In this document: positions 10,702 through 20,299 of the stretch, piece after piece
Layout: every line of letters starts with the position of its first letter
Position numbering within the stretch: position 1 is the stretch's first letter
Source: Schlegelella_A sp036496385
GTDB taxonomy: Bacteria; Pseudomonadota; Gammaproteobacteria; Burkholderiales; Burkholderiaceae_C
Reading direction: 5' to 3'
Length of the DNA: 64,000 nt
Assembly (NCBI GenBank): GCA_036496385.1
Contig: DASXLD010000020.1
Coordinates: 1 to 64,000 of the forward strand
Position numbers and translations under genes: made by a program
Notes under the pieces: model-generated
Databases searched by the model: none
What the model was told of the DNA's origin: nothing
What the model saw: the letters and a program-made list of their open reading frames with translations, nothing else

Positions 10702-11655
10702 TCAGGCCTGCTCGAGGAAGCGCTGGGCGTCGAGTGCCGCCATGCAGCCCGTGCCGGCGCTGGTGACCGCTTGCCGATAGACGTGGTCCTGGACATCGCC
10801 GGCAGCAAACGCGCCGGCAACGCTGGTCATCGTCGCGAAGCCGTCGAGGCCGCTTCTGGTCAGGATGTAGCCGTCGCGCATCTCGAGCTGGCCCTTGAAG
10901 ATGTCGGTGTTGGGCTGGTGGCCGATCGCGATGAAGCAGCCGGTGACGGCGATCTCCGACGTCGAGGCGTCCTGCGTGCTGCGGATGCGCACTCCGGTGA
11001 CGCCGCCGTCGTTGCCGAGCACCTCGTCGAGCGTCGCCCACAAATGCAGCTGCATCTTGCCGTCCTTGACCTTGGCCATCAGCTTGTCGACCAGGATCGC
11101 CTCGGCGCGGAACTTGTCGCGCCGGTGGATCACGTGCACCTTCGACGCGATGTTGGACAGGTAGAGCGCTTCTTCGACCGCGGTGTTGCCGCCGCCGACG
11201 ACGCACACCTCCTGGCCGCGGTAGAAGAAGCCGTCGCAGGTCGCGCAGCCGCTGACGCCGCGGCCCATGAACGCCTGCTCAGACGCCAGCCCGAGATACT
11301 TGGCCGACGCGCCGGTGGCGATGATCAGCGCGTCGCAGGTGTAGCTCGCCGAATCGCCGCGCGCCACGAACGGCCGACGCGCCAGGTCGACCTCGTTGAT
11401 GTGGTCGAAGACGACCTTGGTGTCGAAGCGCTCGGCGTGCTTGAGGAAGCGCTGCATCAGGTCGGGCCCCATGACGCCGTCGACGTCGGCCGGCCAGTTG
11501 TCGACGTCGGTCGTCGTCATCAGCTGGCCTCCCTGCGCGATGCCGGTGACGAGCATCGGCTTCAGGTTGGCGCGCGCGGCGTAGACCGCGGCGCTGTAGC
11601 CAGCAGGCCCGGAGCCGAGAATGAGAACGCCTGCGTGATGTGTTGGCAAGGGCAT
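10702..11655 (-). CDS. trxB: Thioredoxin-disulfide reductase
   Basis: A 317-residue FAD/NADPH flavoprotein that reduces thioredoxin. It has the N-terminal FAD motif LGSGPAGYSAAVYAARA, the redox-active CATC at about residues 137-140, the NADPH motif VVGGGNTAVEEALYL, and the C-terminal FAD motif AAGDVQDHVYRQAVTSAG. All catalytic residues are present and length is typical. It diverges from the Crp/Fnr gene across 164 bases. Confidence 0.96.
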   Translation of the reverse strand: MPLPTHHAGVLILGSGPAGYSAAVYAARANLKPMLVTGIAQGGQLMTTTDVDNWPADVDGVMGPDLMQRFLKHAERFDTKVVFDHINEVDLARRPFVARGDSASYTCDALIIATGASAKYLGLASEQAFMGRGVSGCATCDGFFYRGQEVCVVGGGNTAVEEALYLSNIASKVHVIHRRDKFRAEAILVDKLMAKVKDGKMQLHLWATLDEVLGNDGGVTGVRIRSTQDASTSEIAVTGCFIAIGHQPNTDIFKGQLEMRDGYILTRSGLDGFATMTSVAGAFAAGDVQDHVYRQAVTSAGTGCMAALDAQRFLEQA

Positions 11656-11819
11656 GACGGCGATCGCGAGGTCGGGTGTGGCAGGGGCGCCGCAAGTCTG
11701 ACATGGGGTTGAAACCGGCTGGCATCAACGCTTCTAATGGTGACAATAGCCCCACCGCGCTCGCGTGAGATTGTCCACGGCGGCGCGCGGATGCGCCCGC
11801 AACCAGAAAGGCTCCTCAG

Positions 11820-12485
11820 ATGGCGATGCTCTCGAATCTCGATCTCATCCGGCGCGTTCCACTGTTCTCGCTGCTGACCAACGAGCAGGCCCAGGGCATC
11901 GCCGACAGCGTCGTCAAGCGACGTTTCCGGCGCGGCGAGATCGTCGTCGAGCACGGCAAGAAGTCGAACGCCCTCTTCATCCTGCTGACCGGCCGGGCGC
12001 GCGTGCTCACCGCCGACTCGCGCGGCCGCGAGGTCATCCTGGCCGTCCTGCAGTCGGGCGACTATGTCGGCGAGATGAGCCTGATCGACAACGAGCCACA
12101 CTCGGCGACGGTGCGGGCCGAGGTCCAGACCGACATGCTGATCCTCGGCCGCGCCGAGTTCGCGCGCTGCCTGCCCGAGAACTCGAGCCTGTCGTACGCG
12201 ATCATGCGCGGCCTGGTGCAGCGCCTGCGCAGTGCCGACCGCCAGATCGAGTCGCTCGCGCTGCTCGACGTCTACGGCCGTGTCGCCCGCACGCTGCTCG
12301 ACATGTCGGAAATGGAGGGCGAGGTCAAGGTCATCCGCAACAAGGTCTCGCGCCAGGATCTCGCCAAGGTCGTCGGCGCGTCGCGCGAGATGGTCAGCCG
12401 CGTCATGAAGGACCTCGAGGGGCGCGGCATGGTCCAGACCCAGGAGAACGGCTGGGTCATCATCAAGGAGCAGCTGACCGGCTGA
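11820..12485 (+). CDS. Crp/Fnr family transcriptional regulator
   Basis: A 221-residue regulator with a cyclic-nucleotide-binding-like beta-roll (residues ~15-125) containing GDYVGEMSLIDNEPHSATVRA, and a C-terminal winged helix with SRQDLAKVVGASREMVSRVMKDL as recognition helix. The pocket sequence GEMS..D..PHSATVRA keeps the Glu and Arg that contact cAMP in CRP, so nucleotide binding is plausible. There is no N-terminal cysteine cluster, so it is not an oxygen-sensing Fnr. It sits upstream of ftsK in the same direction. Its regulon is not evident. Confidence 0.9.
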   Translation: MAMLSNLDLIRRVPLFSLLTNEQAQGIADSVVKRRFRRGEIVVEHGKKSNALFILLTGRARVLTADSRGREVILAVLQSGDYVGEMSLIDNEPHSATVRAEVQTDMLILGRAEFARCLPENSSLSYAIMRGLVQRLRSADRQIESLALLDVYGRVARTLLDMSEMEGEVKVIRNKVSRQDLAKVVGASREMVSRVMKDLEGRGMVQTQENGWVIIKEQLTG

Positions 12486-12564
12486 TCATCGCCCGCGTGG
12501 CGGCTGCCACGGTCGAGGGGTTGCCTTGCGCGGAAGCGCCGCCGCGCTCGACGACAATCCGGCG

Positions 12565-14901
12565 ATGACCTTTCCTCTGGGTTCCCTGCGCGGCGAGGGC
12601 GCCGAGCCGGCGCCGCGACCGGCCACCTCCGCGCACGTCGCGCCGCATTGGCGCGAGCAGGTCGCGCTCCTCGTCGGCGCCGTCGTCTGGCTGCTCGCAC
12701 TGCTCGCCCTGGCGACGCACAGTGCCGCCGATCTGGGCTTCTCAACCTCGGGCAACGGCACGCCGATCCACAACCGCGTCGGCGTCCTCGGCGCCTGGCT
12801 CTCGGACTTCGCGTTCTTCGTCGCCGGCTACTCGGTCTGGTGGGTGATCGTCGTCGGCGCGCGGGCCTGGCTCGGCGCGCTCGCGCGGGCGCTGCGCGCA
12901 ACCGCGATCGCACCCTTCGAGCCGCCGACGACGGCGGCGCCGGCATGGTCGATGGGGCTCGGCCTCGCCTTGCTGCTCGCGGCGAGCGCTTCGCTCGAAT
13001 GGACGCGCCTCTACCTGTGGGAAGGCCAGGTCGCCGGCGGTCACGCCGGCGGCGTGCTCGGCCTCGTCCTCGGCCGGGCGAGCCAGAACCTGCTCGGCTT
13101 CGCCGGTTCGGGCGTGCTCTGGATCGCCGTCCTCGTCGCCGCCGCGTCGCTCGCGCTGCGCTTCTCGTGGCTGCGCGTCGCCGACGCGATCGGCGCCGCG
13201 ATCGAGTCGCTGCGCACACGCCGCGTCGAGAGGATCGAGCGCGCCGAGGACGCGCGCCTTGGCGCCGAGGCGAGCCGCGAGCGCGGCCAGCTGCTCGAGG
13301 CCGAGCACGAGCTGCTGGAGCAGCACCTGCCGCTCGTCATCGAGCCGAGGCAGGTCGAGCAGCCGTTGAGCACGCGCGTCGTCAAGGAGCGACAGAAGCC
13401 CTTGTTCTCGGAGCTGGTCGACACCAAGCTGCCGCAGGTCGATCTGCTCGATTCGGCGCCGCAGCGTGTCGAGGGCGTCAGCGCCGAATCGCTGGAGATG
13501 ACGTCGCGCCTGATCGAGAAGCGCCTGAAGGACTTCGGCGTCGAAGTGCGGGTCGTCGCGGCGTCGCCGGGGCCGGTGATCACGCGCTACGAGATCGAGC
13601 CGGCGCTCGGCGTCAAGGGCGTGCAGGTCGTGAGCCTCGCCAAGGACCTGGCGCGCTCGCTAGGCCTGGTCTCGATCCGCGTCGTCGAGACGATCCCCGG
13701 CAAGACGACGATGGCGCTCGAGCTGCCGAACGCGAAGCGGCAGACGATCCGCCTTTCGGAAGTGCTCGGCTCGCAGGCCTACGCCGATTCAGGATCGCAG
13801 CTCACGCTCGGTCTCGGCAAGGACATCGTCGGCGTTCCGATCGTTGCCGACCTGCAGAAGATGCCGCATTGTCTGGTCGCTGGCACCACGGGAGCAGGCA
13901 AGTCGGTCGGCATCAACGCGATGATCCTGTCGCTCCTCTACAAGGCCGAGGCGCGCGACGTCCGCCTGCTGCTGATCGACCCGAAGATGCTCGAGATGAG
14001 CGTCTACGAAGGGATTCCGCACCTGCTCTGCCCGGTCGTCACGGACATGAAGCAAGCCGCCAACGCGCTCAACTGGGGCGTCGGCGAGATGGAGCGCCGC
14101 TACAAGCTGATGAGCCGGCTCGGCGTTCGCAACCTCTCGAGCTACAACAAGAAGCTCGCCGAAGCAGCGGAGAAGGGCGAGCCGATCGCCAACCCGTTCA
14201 GCCTCACGCCCGAGAACCCCGAGCCGCTCGAGCGGTTGCCGTTCATCGTCATCGTCATCGACGAGCTCGCCGACCTGATGATGGTGATCGGCAAGAAGAT
14301 CGAGGAGCTGATCGCGCGGCTCGCGCAGAAGGCGCGCGCATCGGGCGTGCACCTGATCCTGGCGACCCAGCGGCCGAGCGTCGACGTCATCACCGGCCTG
14401 ATCAAGGCCAACATCCCGACCCGGCTCTCGTACCAGGTGTCGAGCAAGATCGACTCGCGAACCATCCTCGACCAGATGGGCGCCGAGACGCTGCTCGGGA
14501 TGGGCGACATGCTCTACCTGCCATCGGGGATCGGCGTGCCGGTGCGCGTCCACGGCGCCTTCGTCAGCGACGACGAGGTGCACCGCGTCGTCGCCTACCT
14601 GAAGAGCCAGGGCGAGCCGAACTACATCGACGGCATTCTCGAGGGCGGGACGCTCGACGGCGACGGCGACGCGCTCGCTGAACCGGGGCTCGGCGGCGGC
14701 GAGAGCGATCCGATGTACGACCAGGCGGTCGCCATCGTCCTGCAGCACCGGCGCGCCTCGATCTCGCTCGTCCAGCGCCATCTGCGCATCGGCTACAACC
14801 GGGCGGCGCGATTGCTGGAACAAATGGAGAAATCAGGACTCGTTACCGCCATGGCCTCGAACGGCAACCGCGACATTCTCGTCCCGGCGCGGGCGGAATG
14901 A
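12565..14901 (+). CDS. ftsK: DNA translocase FtsK
   Basis: A 778-residue division-septum DNA pump. The N-terminal ~210 residues hold four membrane segments. A charged linker (about 215-300), rich in Glu and Arg, is short compared with E. coli FtsK. The alpha/beta RecA-like motor has Walker A AGTTGAGKSVG near residue 438 and Walker B VIVIDELADLMM near 560. The gamma winged helix (residues ~715-775, ISLVQRHLRIGYNRAARLLEQME) recognises KOPS sites. The ATG at 12565 is chosen over an upstream in-frame start because membrane-anchor similarity follows it. It overlaps lolA by 4 bases. Confidence 0.96.
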   Translation: MTFPLGSLRGEGAEPAPRPATSAHVAPHWREQVALLVGAVVWLLALLALATHSAADLGFSTSGNGTPIHNRVGVLGAWLSDFAFFVAGYSVWWVIVVGARAWLGALARALRATAIAPFEPPTTAAPAWSMGLGLALLLAASASLEWTRLYLWEGQVAGGHAGGVLGLVLGRASQNLLGFAGSGVLWIAVLVAAASLALRFSWLRVADAIGAAIESLRTRRVERIERAEDARLGAEASRERGQLLEAEHELLEQHLPLVIEPRQVEQPLSTRVVKERQKPLFSELVDTKLPQVDLLDSAPQRVEGVSAESLEMTSRLIEKRLKDFGVEVRVVAASPGPVITRYEIEPALGVKGVQVVSLAKDLARSLGLVSIRVVETIPGKTTMALELPNAKRQTIRLSEVLGSQAYADSGSQLTLGLGKDIVGVPIVADLQKMPHCLVAGTTGAGKSVGINAMILSLLYKAEARDVRLLLIDPKMLEMSVYEGIPHLLCPVVTDMKQAANALNWGVGEMERRYKLMSRLGVRNLSSYNKKLAEAAEKGEPIANPFSLTPENPEPLERLPFIVIVIDELADLMMVIGKKIEELIARLAQKARASGVHLILATQRPSVDVITGLIKANIPTRLSYQVSSKIDSRTILDQMGAETLLGMGDMLYLPSGIGVPVRVHGAFVSDDEVHRVVAYLKSQGEPNYIDGILEGGTLDGDGDALAEPGLGGGESDPMYDQAVAIVLQHRRASISLVQRHLRIGYNRAARLLEQMEKSGLVTAMASNGNRDILVPARAE

Positions 14902-15506
14902 AGGGCATCCTCGCGCTCGCGGCGGCGCTCGCGGTCTCGGTCGCGGCGCACGCCGATCCCGTCGCCACCCTGCGCGCGTTCGTCCGCGACGTGAAGAGCG
15001 GTCGTTCGCAGTTCACCCAGACGGTCACCTCGCCCGACGGCGCGAAGAAGAAAGTGTCCTCGGGCAGCTTCGAGTTCTCGCGGCCGAATCGCTTCCGCTT
15101 CGTCTATACGAAGCCGTTCGAGCAGACGATCGTCGGCGACGGCGAGAAGGTCTGGATCTACGACGCCGACCTCAACCAGGTCAGCGCCAGGAAGCTCGGC
15201 CGCGCGGTCGGCGCCACGCCGGCGGCGCTGCTCGCCGGCGGCGATCTCGAGCGCGACTTCGATCTGGCCAGCTTGCCGCCGCACGACGGACTCGACTGGG
15301 CCGAGGCCAAACCGAAGGCCAAGGACGGCGCCTTCGAATCGGTGCGCGTCGGCTTCAACGACAAGGGTCTCGCGGCGCTCGAGATCATCGACAGCTTCGG
15401 CCAGAAGTCGCTGCTGCGCTTCGAGGGCTTTGCCGCCAACGTACCGATCGCCCCGGAGACGTTCCGCTTCACGGTGCCTGCCGGCGCCGACGTCATCGAG
15501 CAGTAG
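14898..15506 (+). CDS. lolA: Outer-membrane lipoprotein carrier protein LolA
   Basis: A 202-residue periplasmic chaperone that takes lipoproteins from LolCDE to the outer membrane. A signal peptide (about residues 1-19, ending AAHA) precedes LRAFVRDVKSGRSQFTQTV, then PNRFRFVYTKPFEQTIVGDGEKVWIYDADLNQV, the core LolA signature. Its ATG overlaps the ftsK stop, matching the common ftsK-lolA coupling. The 3' end overlaps the convergent cyclase-like gene by 14 bases. This is the housekeeping copy; a second LolA-like gene lies at 36401-37021. Confidence 0.95.
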   Translation: MKGILALAAALAVSVAAHADPVATLRAFVRDVKSGRSQFTQTVTSPDGAKKKVSSGSFEFSRPNRFRFVYTKPFEQTIVGDGEKVWIYDADLNQVSARKLGRAVGATPAALLAGGDLERDFDLASLPPHDGLDWAEAKPKAKDGAFESVRVGFNDKGLAALEIIDSFGQKSLLRFEGFAANVPIAPETFRFTVPAGADVIEQ

Positions 15507-18500
15507 GTCGCCCGGCTGCGATCGCAGCCCGCAAGGCAGCGATCTCATCCCACAGCTTCGACTCCGGATCGAGCTGCAACGAGCGCGCGCCGTGGTCTGC
15601 CTCCGCCAGGGAGGTTTCGGCCCGACTCCGCTCGCCGGCGGCGAGCTCGAGCCGGCCGCGCCCGCAGAGCAGCGCCACCAGCTCGAGCTTCTCGTCGACG
15701 GCGCGAAGCTGAGCCTCGGCTTGCGTCAGCAGGGCGCCCGCTTCGTCGAGCCGGCCCTGCTGCGTCATCAGGTCGCCCAGCCCGGCGAGCGCCATCCCCT
15801 CGTAGCGCCGATTGCCGACCGCGCGATCGAGGATGAGCGCCTGCTCGAAGTGCGTCCTGGCCGGTTCGCTCCGCCCTTGCTCGCGTTCGAGCGCGCCGAG
15901 CATGCCGAGGACGACGCCCTGCGTTCGGCGATTGCCGGCTTCGCGCGCGATCGCGAGCGCGGCGGTCAAACGCGCGCGCGCCTCGTCGATGCGGCCCTCG
16001 CCGAGGTCGAGCGTGGCGAGGTTGGCCAGCACGTTGCCCTCCTCGGTGCGATCGCCGGCGTCGCGATGGATCGCGAGTGCGGCCTCGCATTGCTCGCGAC
16101 CGAGCGTGTGCCGTCCTTGCTCGATGTTCAACGTTCCGAGGTTGCCGAGGACCAGGCCCTCCTGGCGCCGGTCGTCGAGCTCGCGGCTGACGGCGAGGGC
16201 GGCCTCGAAATGATCGCGCGCGAGGTCGAACCGGCCCTGCTCGGCGTGCACGATGGCCAGGCTGTTCAGCGCCTTGGCTTCGGCGTCGCCGTCGCCGATC
16301 TCACGATCGATCGCGAGCGCGCGCTCGTAGGTCGAGCGCGCCTCGTCCATCGCCCCGGTCTGGCGCTGGACGATGCCGAGCTCGGCGAGTGCGACGCCAT
16401 CGGCCTCACCCAAGGCGCTGCGCAGCGCAAGCGCGCGCTCGGCACTGCGCCGCGCCTCCGCCATGCGACCTTGCTGCCGCTCGGCGTTGGCCAGACGCGT
16501 CAGCACCTCGGCTTCGCGGCCCGGATCGCTCGCCGCCTGCGCGAAGGCAAGGGCGCGCGAGAGCAGCGCGCCCGCGTGCTCGAGGCGGCCCGCGGCGATG
16601 TTCGCCCGTGCCGCCGAGGTCAGCGCTGCGGCATGCAGCGACGGCTCGATCGCCGCGATCGTGTCGACTTCGGCGCCGAGCCCGATCGCGACGTCGAACG
16701 GTCCCTGCGTCGCGATGGCTTCCCAGGTGGCGCGCAAGGCGCCGACCGCGGTCGGCGCATCCTGTCTGGCCACGGCTCGTCTGCACGCGGCGACCAGATT
16801 GTCGAGCTCGAGCATGAGCGCTCGCCGGCGCGCGCCGCCGCCGTCGCGAAAGAGCGACCGCAGGCGTTCGTCGGCACCGAAGCGAGCGAAATAGCTGCCA
16901 TGCCTCTGCTCGACGGCGCGCTCAGCGCCCGCGCCGCTCGCCGCCAGCTTCTGCGCTGCGTAGTCGTGGATGCTCAGATACATCCCGAAGTACGGCTCCT
17001 CGATGTCATGGCGCGTCTGCTCGACCGGCACCCACGTGCGCAACAGGCTCTTGTCGACGAGCACCTGGACGGCGTCCAGGACCGCAGGCGCGTCGGGCCA
17101 TGACGAGAGGTCGAGCACCGCTTCGGCGGCGTCGAGCGTGAAGCCGCCCTCGAAGACCGAGCACTGGGCGAGCGCTAGCTGCTCCCACGGCAGCAGCAGA
17201 TTCCAGGACCAGTCGATCGCGCTGCGCAGCGTCGCCTGGCGGTCGGCGGCGCCGCGGCCACCGGCGAGAACACCGAACCGGTCGGTCAGCCGATCGAGCA
17301 GCTGCGCCGGCGACAGCAGCCGGATACGCGCCGCCGCCAGCTCGATCGCGAGCGGCAGTCCGTCGAGCAGCGCGACGATTCGCTCGACGCTCGCGCGATT
17401 CGTGGCCGTGATCGCGAAGTCGGCGCGCTGGGCGCGGGCGCGCAAGGCGAACAGCTCGACGCCCTCGGCGTCGAGCGACAGCGGTTCGAGCGGCAGCAGG
17501 TCCTCGCCGCCGAGGTGCAGCCGCTCGCGGCTCGTGGCGAGGAACGCGGCGTCGGGCGCGCGGTCGAGCCAGCGGCCGACGCTCGCGGCGGCGTACTGCA
17601 CGATCTGCTCGAAGTTGTCGAGGATGACGAGGCAGCGTCCGCGCGTCGCGATCGCATGGCCGAGCTGGACGCCGGGATCGCTCTTGCCGAGTGGCACGTC
17701 GAGGGCGACGGCGACGACGAAGAACACGCTCTCGAGGGTTCGCGCCTCGGAGAGGTCGCAGAAGTAGACGCCACCCGGCCAGTCGCCGAGCCAGTTCCAG
17801 CCGTAGCGGCGGGCCAGTCGCGTCTTGCCGGTGCCGCCGGGACCGACGATCGTCACCAGCCGCGCGCCGGCGTCGAGGCGGGCAGCGACGGCGGCGAGAT
17901 CGGCGGCCCTGCCGACGAACGCATCGCGCTCGCGCGGCAAGGTGTGGCGCACCTCGCGCGCGGGCCGCCAGCCGTCGTCATCGGCACGAACGACGCGAAA
18001 CGCCTTCTCGGCGTCGTCTGCAGGCGCGAACGACGAATCGCCGCGAATGCCGAGCTCGAAGATCTCGATGGGCTCGGCGAGGCCCTTCAGGCGATAGTGG
18101 CCGTGGCTCGCGATCGACACCCGATCGGCCGTGAGCGCGTCGCCGATCGCGGCCTGCGCTGCGGCCGTGAGCAAGGTCTGCCCGCCGCGCGCGAGCGACA
18201 TGACGCGTGCCGCGAGCGGCTTGGCGATGCCCTCGACCTCGACCGGCTTGGCGCCGCGAGCGACCTCGTCGGCGGCGTTCTCGCGCAAGGTGACGGTGCC
18301 GACGTGGAGGCCGGCGCGCGCCCGCAGGTCGAGCGTCGCGAGCGCTTCGTGATACGCCAGCGCGAACGCGGCCGCTTGCGGGGCACTGTCGAAGAGGAGG
18401 AAGAAGCCGTCGCTGTGATCGATCTCGCGGCCGCCGTGGCGGGCGAGGAGCGCACGCGCGCGGCGATCGTGCTCGGCGAGGACGCTGGCGGCACGTGCGT

Positions 18501-18567
18501 CGCCCAACCGCTCGACCACGGCAGTGCTGTCGACCAGATCGGTGAAGAGAAGCGCGTGGCCGTCCAT
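15493..18567 (-). CDS. Cyclase-homology / NB-ARC-like ATPase / TPR signalling protein
   Basis: A 1024-residue multidomain protein with a good Shine-Dalgarno (GGAGG). Residues ~1-175 form a class III nucleotide-cyclase domain (LLFTDLVDSTAVVERLG with metal Asp residues, then SDGFFLLFD, GLHVGTV). Residues ~215-500 form a STAND/NB-ARC-type ATPase with Walker A VGPGGTGKTRLA and Walker B CLVILDNFEQ. From about 600 onward come at least eight TPR-like repeats. The cyclase transition-state Asn is not seen: the usual VNxAAR segment reads KPLAAR, so catalysis is doubtful. Such proteins act as signal-responsive regulators. It lies 111 bases downstream of the ketosynthase gene on the same strand. Confidence 0.85.
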   Translation of the reverse strand: MDGHALLFTDLVDSTAVVERLGDARAASVLAEHDRRARALLARHGGREIDHSDGFFLLFDSAPQAAAFALAYHEALATLDLRARAGLHVGTVTLRENAADEVARGAKPVEVEGIAKPLAARVMSLARGGQTLLTAAAQAAIGDALTADRVSIASHGHYRLKGLAEPIEIFELGIRGDSSFAPADDAEKAFRVVRADDDGWRPAREVRHTLPRERDAFVGRAADLAAVAARLDAGARLVTIVGPGGTGKTRLARRYGWNWLGDWPGGVYFCDLSEARTLESVFFVVAVALDVPLGKSDPGVQLGHAIATRGRCLVILDNFEQIVQYAAASVGRWLDRAPDAAFLATSRERLHLGGEDLLPLEPLSLDAEGVELFALRARAQRADFAITATNRASVERIVALLDGLPLAIELAAARIRLLSPAQLLDRLTDRFGVLAGGRGAADRQATLRSAIDWSWNLLLPWEQLALAQCSVFEGGFTLDAAEAVLDLSSWPDAPAVLDAVQVLVDKSLLRTWVPVEQTRHDIEEPYFGMYLSIHDYAAQKLAASGAGAERAVEQRHGSYFARFGADERLRSLFRDGGGARRRALMLELDNLVAACRRAVARQDAPTAVGALRATWEAIATQGPFDVAIGLGAEVDTIAAIEPSLHAAALTSAARANIAAGRLEHAGALLSRALAFAQAASDPGREAEVLTRLANAERQQGRMAEARRSAERALALRSALGEADGVALAELGIVQRQTGAMDEARSTYERALAIDREIGDGDAEAKALNSLAIVHAEQGRFDLARDHFEAALAVSRELDDRRQEGLVLGNLGTLNIEQGRHTLGREQCEAALAIHRDAGDRTEEGNVLANLATLDLGEGRIDEARARLTAALAIAREAGNRRTQGVVLGMLGALEREQGRSEPARTHFEQALILDRAVGNRRYEGMALAGLGDLMTQQGRLDEAGALLTQAEAQLRAVDEKLELVALLCGRGRLELAAGERSRAETSLAEADHGARSLQLDPESKLWDEIAALRAAIAAGRPTAR

Positions 18568-18678
18568 GCGATCGCCTCCGCGACCTCAGGAGGGCGCCGA
18601 CAGTATGTGCCCGCTCGAGATCTCGCGACTGCGGGCGCGCCATCCACGCATGTCTATGTCGACACTCGGCAGGACGCA

Positions 18679-19941
18679 TCAGGCGGCACGCGACGCGATC
18701 AGCACCGCGTTCGTGCCACCGAACGCGAACGAGCTCGACATCGCGTGACGGAGCGCTGGCGCGGGACGCGGCCCACCGATGACGAGATCGATCGCGAATG
18801 CAGGATCGACCACCGTCGTCGCCGCGGTCGGTGGCAGCCGCCCGGCGGCGAGCGCGCACGCGGCGGCGAGCAGCTCGACGGCGCCGCCGGCGCCGAGCAG
18901 ATGGCCGTGGATCGCCTTGGTCGACGTCACCGCGACACCGCGCGCGCCGAACACCGCGGCGATCGACGCGGCTTCGGCCGCGTCGCCCGCGAGCGTCGCC
19001 GTGCCATGCGCGTTGAGATGGCCGACATCGGCGGCGGCCAGACCGGCGTCGGCGAGGGCAGCTCGCATGGCTCGCGCCTGCCCGGCGGCGTCGGGGTTGG
19101 TGATGTGGACGCCGTCGCAATTGGTCGCGTAGCCGGCGAGCTGCCACGCCGGCGTCGCGCCGCGCGCGCGCGCGTGCTCGGCCGGCTCGAGGATGAAGGC
19201 GGCGGCCGCCTCACCGAGGGCGAAGCCGGCGCGATCGACGGCGAACGGCCGGCACGCCCGCGTCGCCGCGTCCGCAGGCGCGTCCGACGGCAGCGGCGCC
19301 AGCACGCGCATGGCCTGCCAGCCGGCGATGACGCCGGGCGTCAGCAGCGATTCGCTGCCGCCGGCGATGGCGACGTCGATCCAGCCGGCGCGGATCGCCC
19401 GCATCGCCTCGCCGATGGCCACCGCCGAAGACGCGCACGCGCAGGCGTACGCGATGGCCGCGCCGCGCGCGCCGAAGCGCAGCGCGAGCTCGGCAGTCGG
19501 TGCGTTCGGCATCGTCGTGACGACGCTGGTCGGCCGCATCCGGCGGCGATCGGCGTAGACCGTGCGGCAGGTCGCCTCGAAGGTCGATGCGCCCGCCATG
19601 CCGCTGCCCCAGAAGATGCCGAGCCGCTCGCCATCGATGCTGCCGGCGGCGAGGCCGGCCTGGCGTGCCGCCTCCTCGGCAGCGACGAGCGCCATCGCGG
19701 TCGCACGATCGAGCGGCAGGCGCGACGGCGCGACGACGGTGCCGGCATCGAAGTCCGCCGCGGCGAGCGGCACCGGCGGGATGTCGAGCCCGGGCAGGTC
19801 GACGACATGGGCACGGATCGCGGAGCGACCCGCGAACAGGCTCTCCTCGAATGCTCGCAGGCCGATGCCGATCGGGCTGACGACGCCGCTGCCGCTGACC
19901 GCGACCGGCGATGCAGCGCCGCGGCTAGCGGCTGACGACAT
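18679..19941 (-). CDS. Beta-ketoacyl-ACP synthase (KAS I/II type), aryl-polyene-like
   Basis: A 420-residue condensing enzyme. The catalytic triad is complete: Cys in YACACASSAVAIG near residue 170, His in NAHGTATLAGD near 308 and His in STKAIHGHLLGAGG near 343, with the C-terminal glycine loop SSFAFGGTNA. It catalyses decarboxylative condensation of acyl-ACP with malonyl-ACP. The ATG at 19941 lies 17 bases inside the end of the upstream ACP gene, so the two are coupled. No second ketosynthase (chain-length factor) is adjacent. Since the 31-40 kb operon has ACP, KR and DH but no KS, this enzyme may serve that pathway; that link is inference. Confidence 0.9.
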   Translation of the reverse strand: MSSAASRGAASPVAVSGSGVVSPIGIGLRAFEESLFAGRSAIRAHVVDLPGLDIPPVPLAAADFDAGTVVAPSRLPLDRATAMALVAAEEAARQAGLAAGSIDGERLGIFWGSGMAGASTFEATCRTVYADRRRMRPTSVVTTMPNAPTAELALRFGARGAAIAYACACASSAVAIGEAMRAIRAGWIDVAIAGGSESLLTPGVIAGWQAMRVLAPLPSDAPADAATRACRPFAVDRAGFALGEAAAAFILEPAEHARARGATPAWQLAGYATNCDGVHITNPDAAGQARAMRAALADAGLAAADVGHLNAHGTATLAGDAAEAASIAAVFGARGVAVTSTKAIHGHLLGAGGAVELLAAACALAAGRLPPTAATTVVDPAFAIDLVIGGPRPAPALRHAMSSSFAFGGTNAVLIASRAA

Positions 19942-20200
19942 CGCCGCGCGCCTTCGCCGCGACCGCCTCGTCGAGCAGCCTCGCGAGCTGCTCGAGCGTG
20001 ACGCCGGCCTGGCGCGGGTCGAGCCGCTCCTCCGGAATGCGGACGTCGAAGCGATCCTCGACCGCGAACACGAACTCCATGAGCGCGAGCGAATCGAGGC
20101 CGAGCTGGTCAAGCGCCGTCTGCGGCTGGACGACCGCGGCGTCGACGTGGAAGTTCTCGACCAGGACGGAGACGAGGGCGGCGAACGTCGACGGCTGCAT
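19925..20200 (-). CDS. Acyl carrier protein paired with the ketosynthase
   Basis: A 91-residue protein with the phosphopantetheine attachment motif LGLDSLALMEFVFAVEDRF (Ser near residue 38) and the acidic helix II of carrier proteins. A helix-rich tail of about 20 residues extends beyond typical AcpP. The start at 20200 (MQPSTFAALV) is where carrier-protein similarity begins. It is the first gene of a minus-strand unit with the ketosynthase and cyclase-like genes, and diverges from rarA across 99 bases. It resembles the dedicated ACPs of polyene/polyketide clusters more than the housekeeping AcpP. Confidence 0.9.
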   Translation of the reverse strand: MQPSTFAALVSVLVENFHVDAAVVQPQTALDQLGLDSLALMEFVFAVEDRFDVRIPEERLDPRQAGVTLEQLARLLDEAVAAKARGDVVSR

Positions 20201-20299
20201 GCGAGCGAAGGGCGGCGAAGCACATCTTATGTCCGGCCTCGCGACGGCGTCGGCGGCGGGGCAGAATCGGGCCGCCGTTTGCCGACGACGGCTTGACAC

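Noticed and set aside
12648..14681. A 677-codon plus-strand frame inside ftsK
   Set aside because: Frame-shifted shadow with Arg/Ala/Pro-rich sequence; ftsK in the other frame has every expected motif.
17515..19935. An 806-codon plus-strand frame opposite the cyclase and ketosynthase genes
   Set aside because: It crosses two real minus-strand genes and their intergenic gap, has no ribosome-binding site and no domain, and so is an antisense shadow.
15493..20200. The 4.7-kb block between lolA and rarA as a mobile element insertion
   Set aside because: No transposase, integrase or flanking repeats are visible, and base composition resembles the neighbours; gene rearrangement remains possible.
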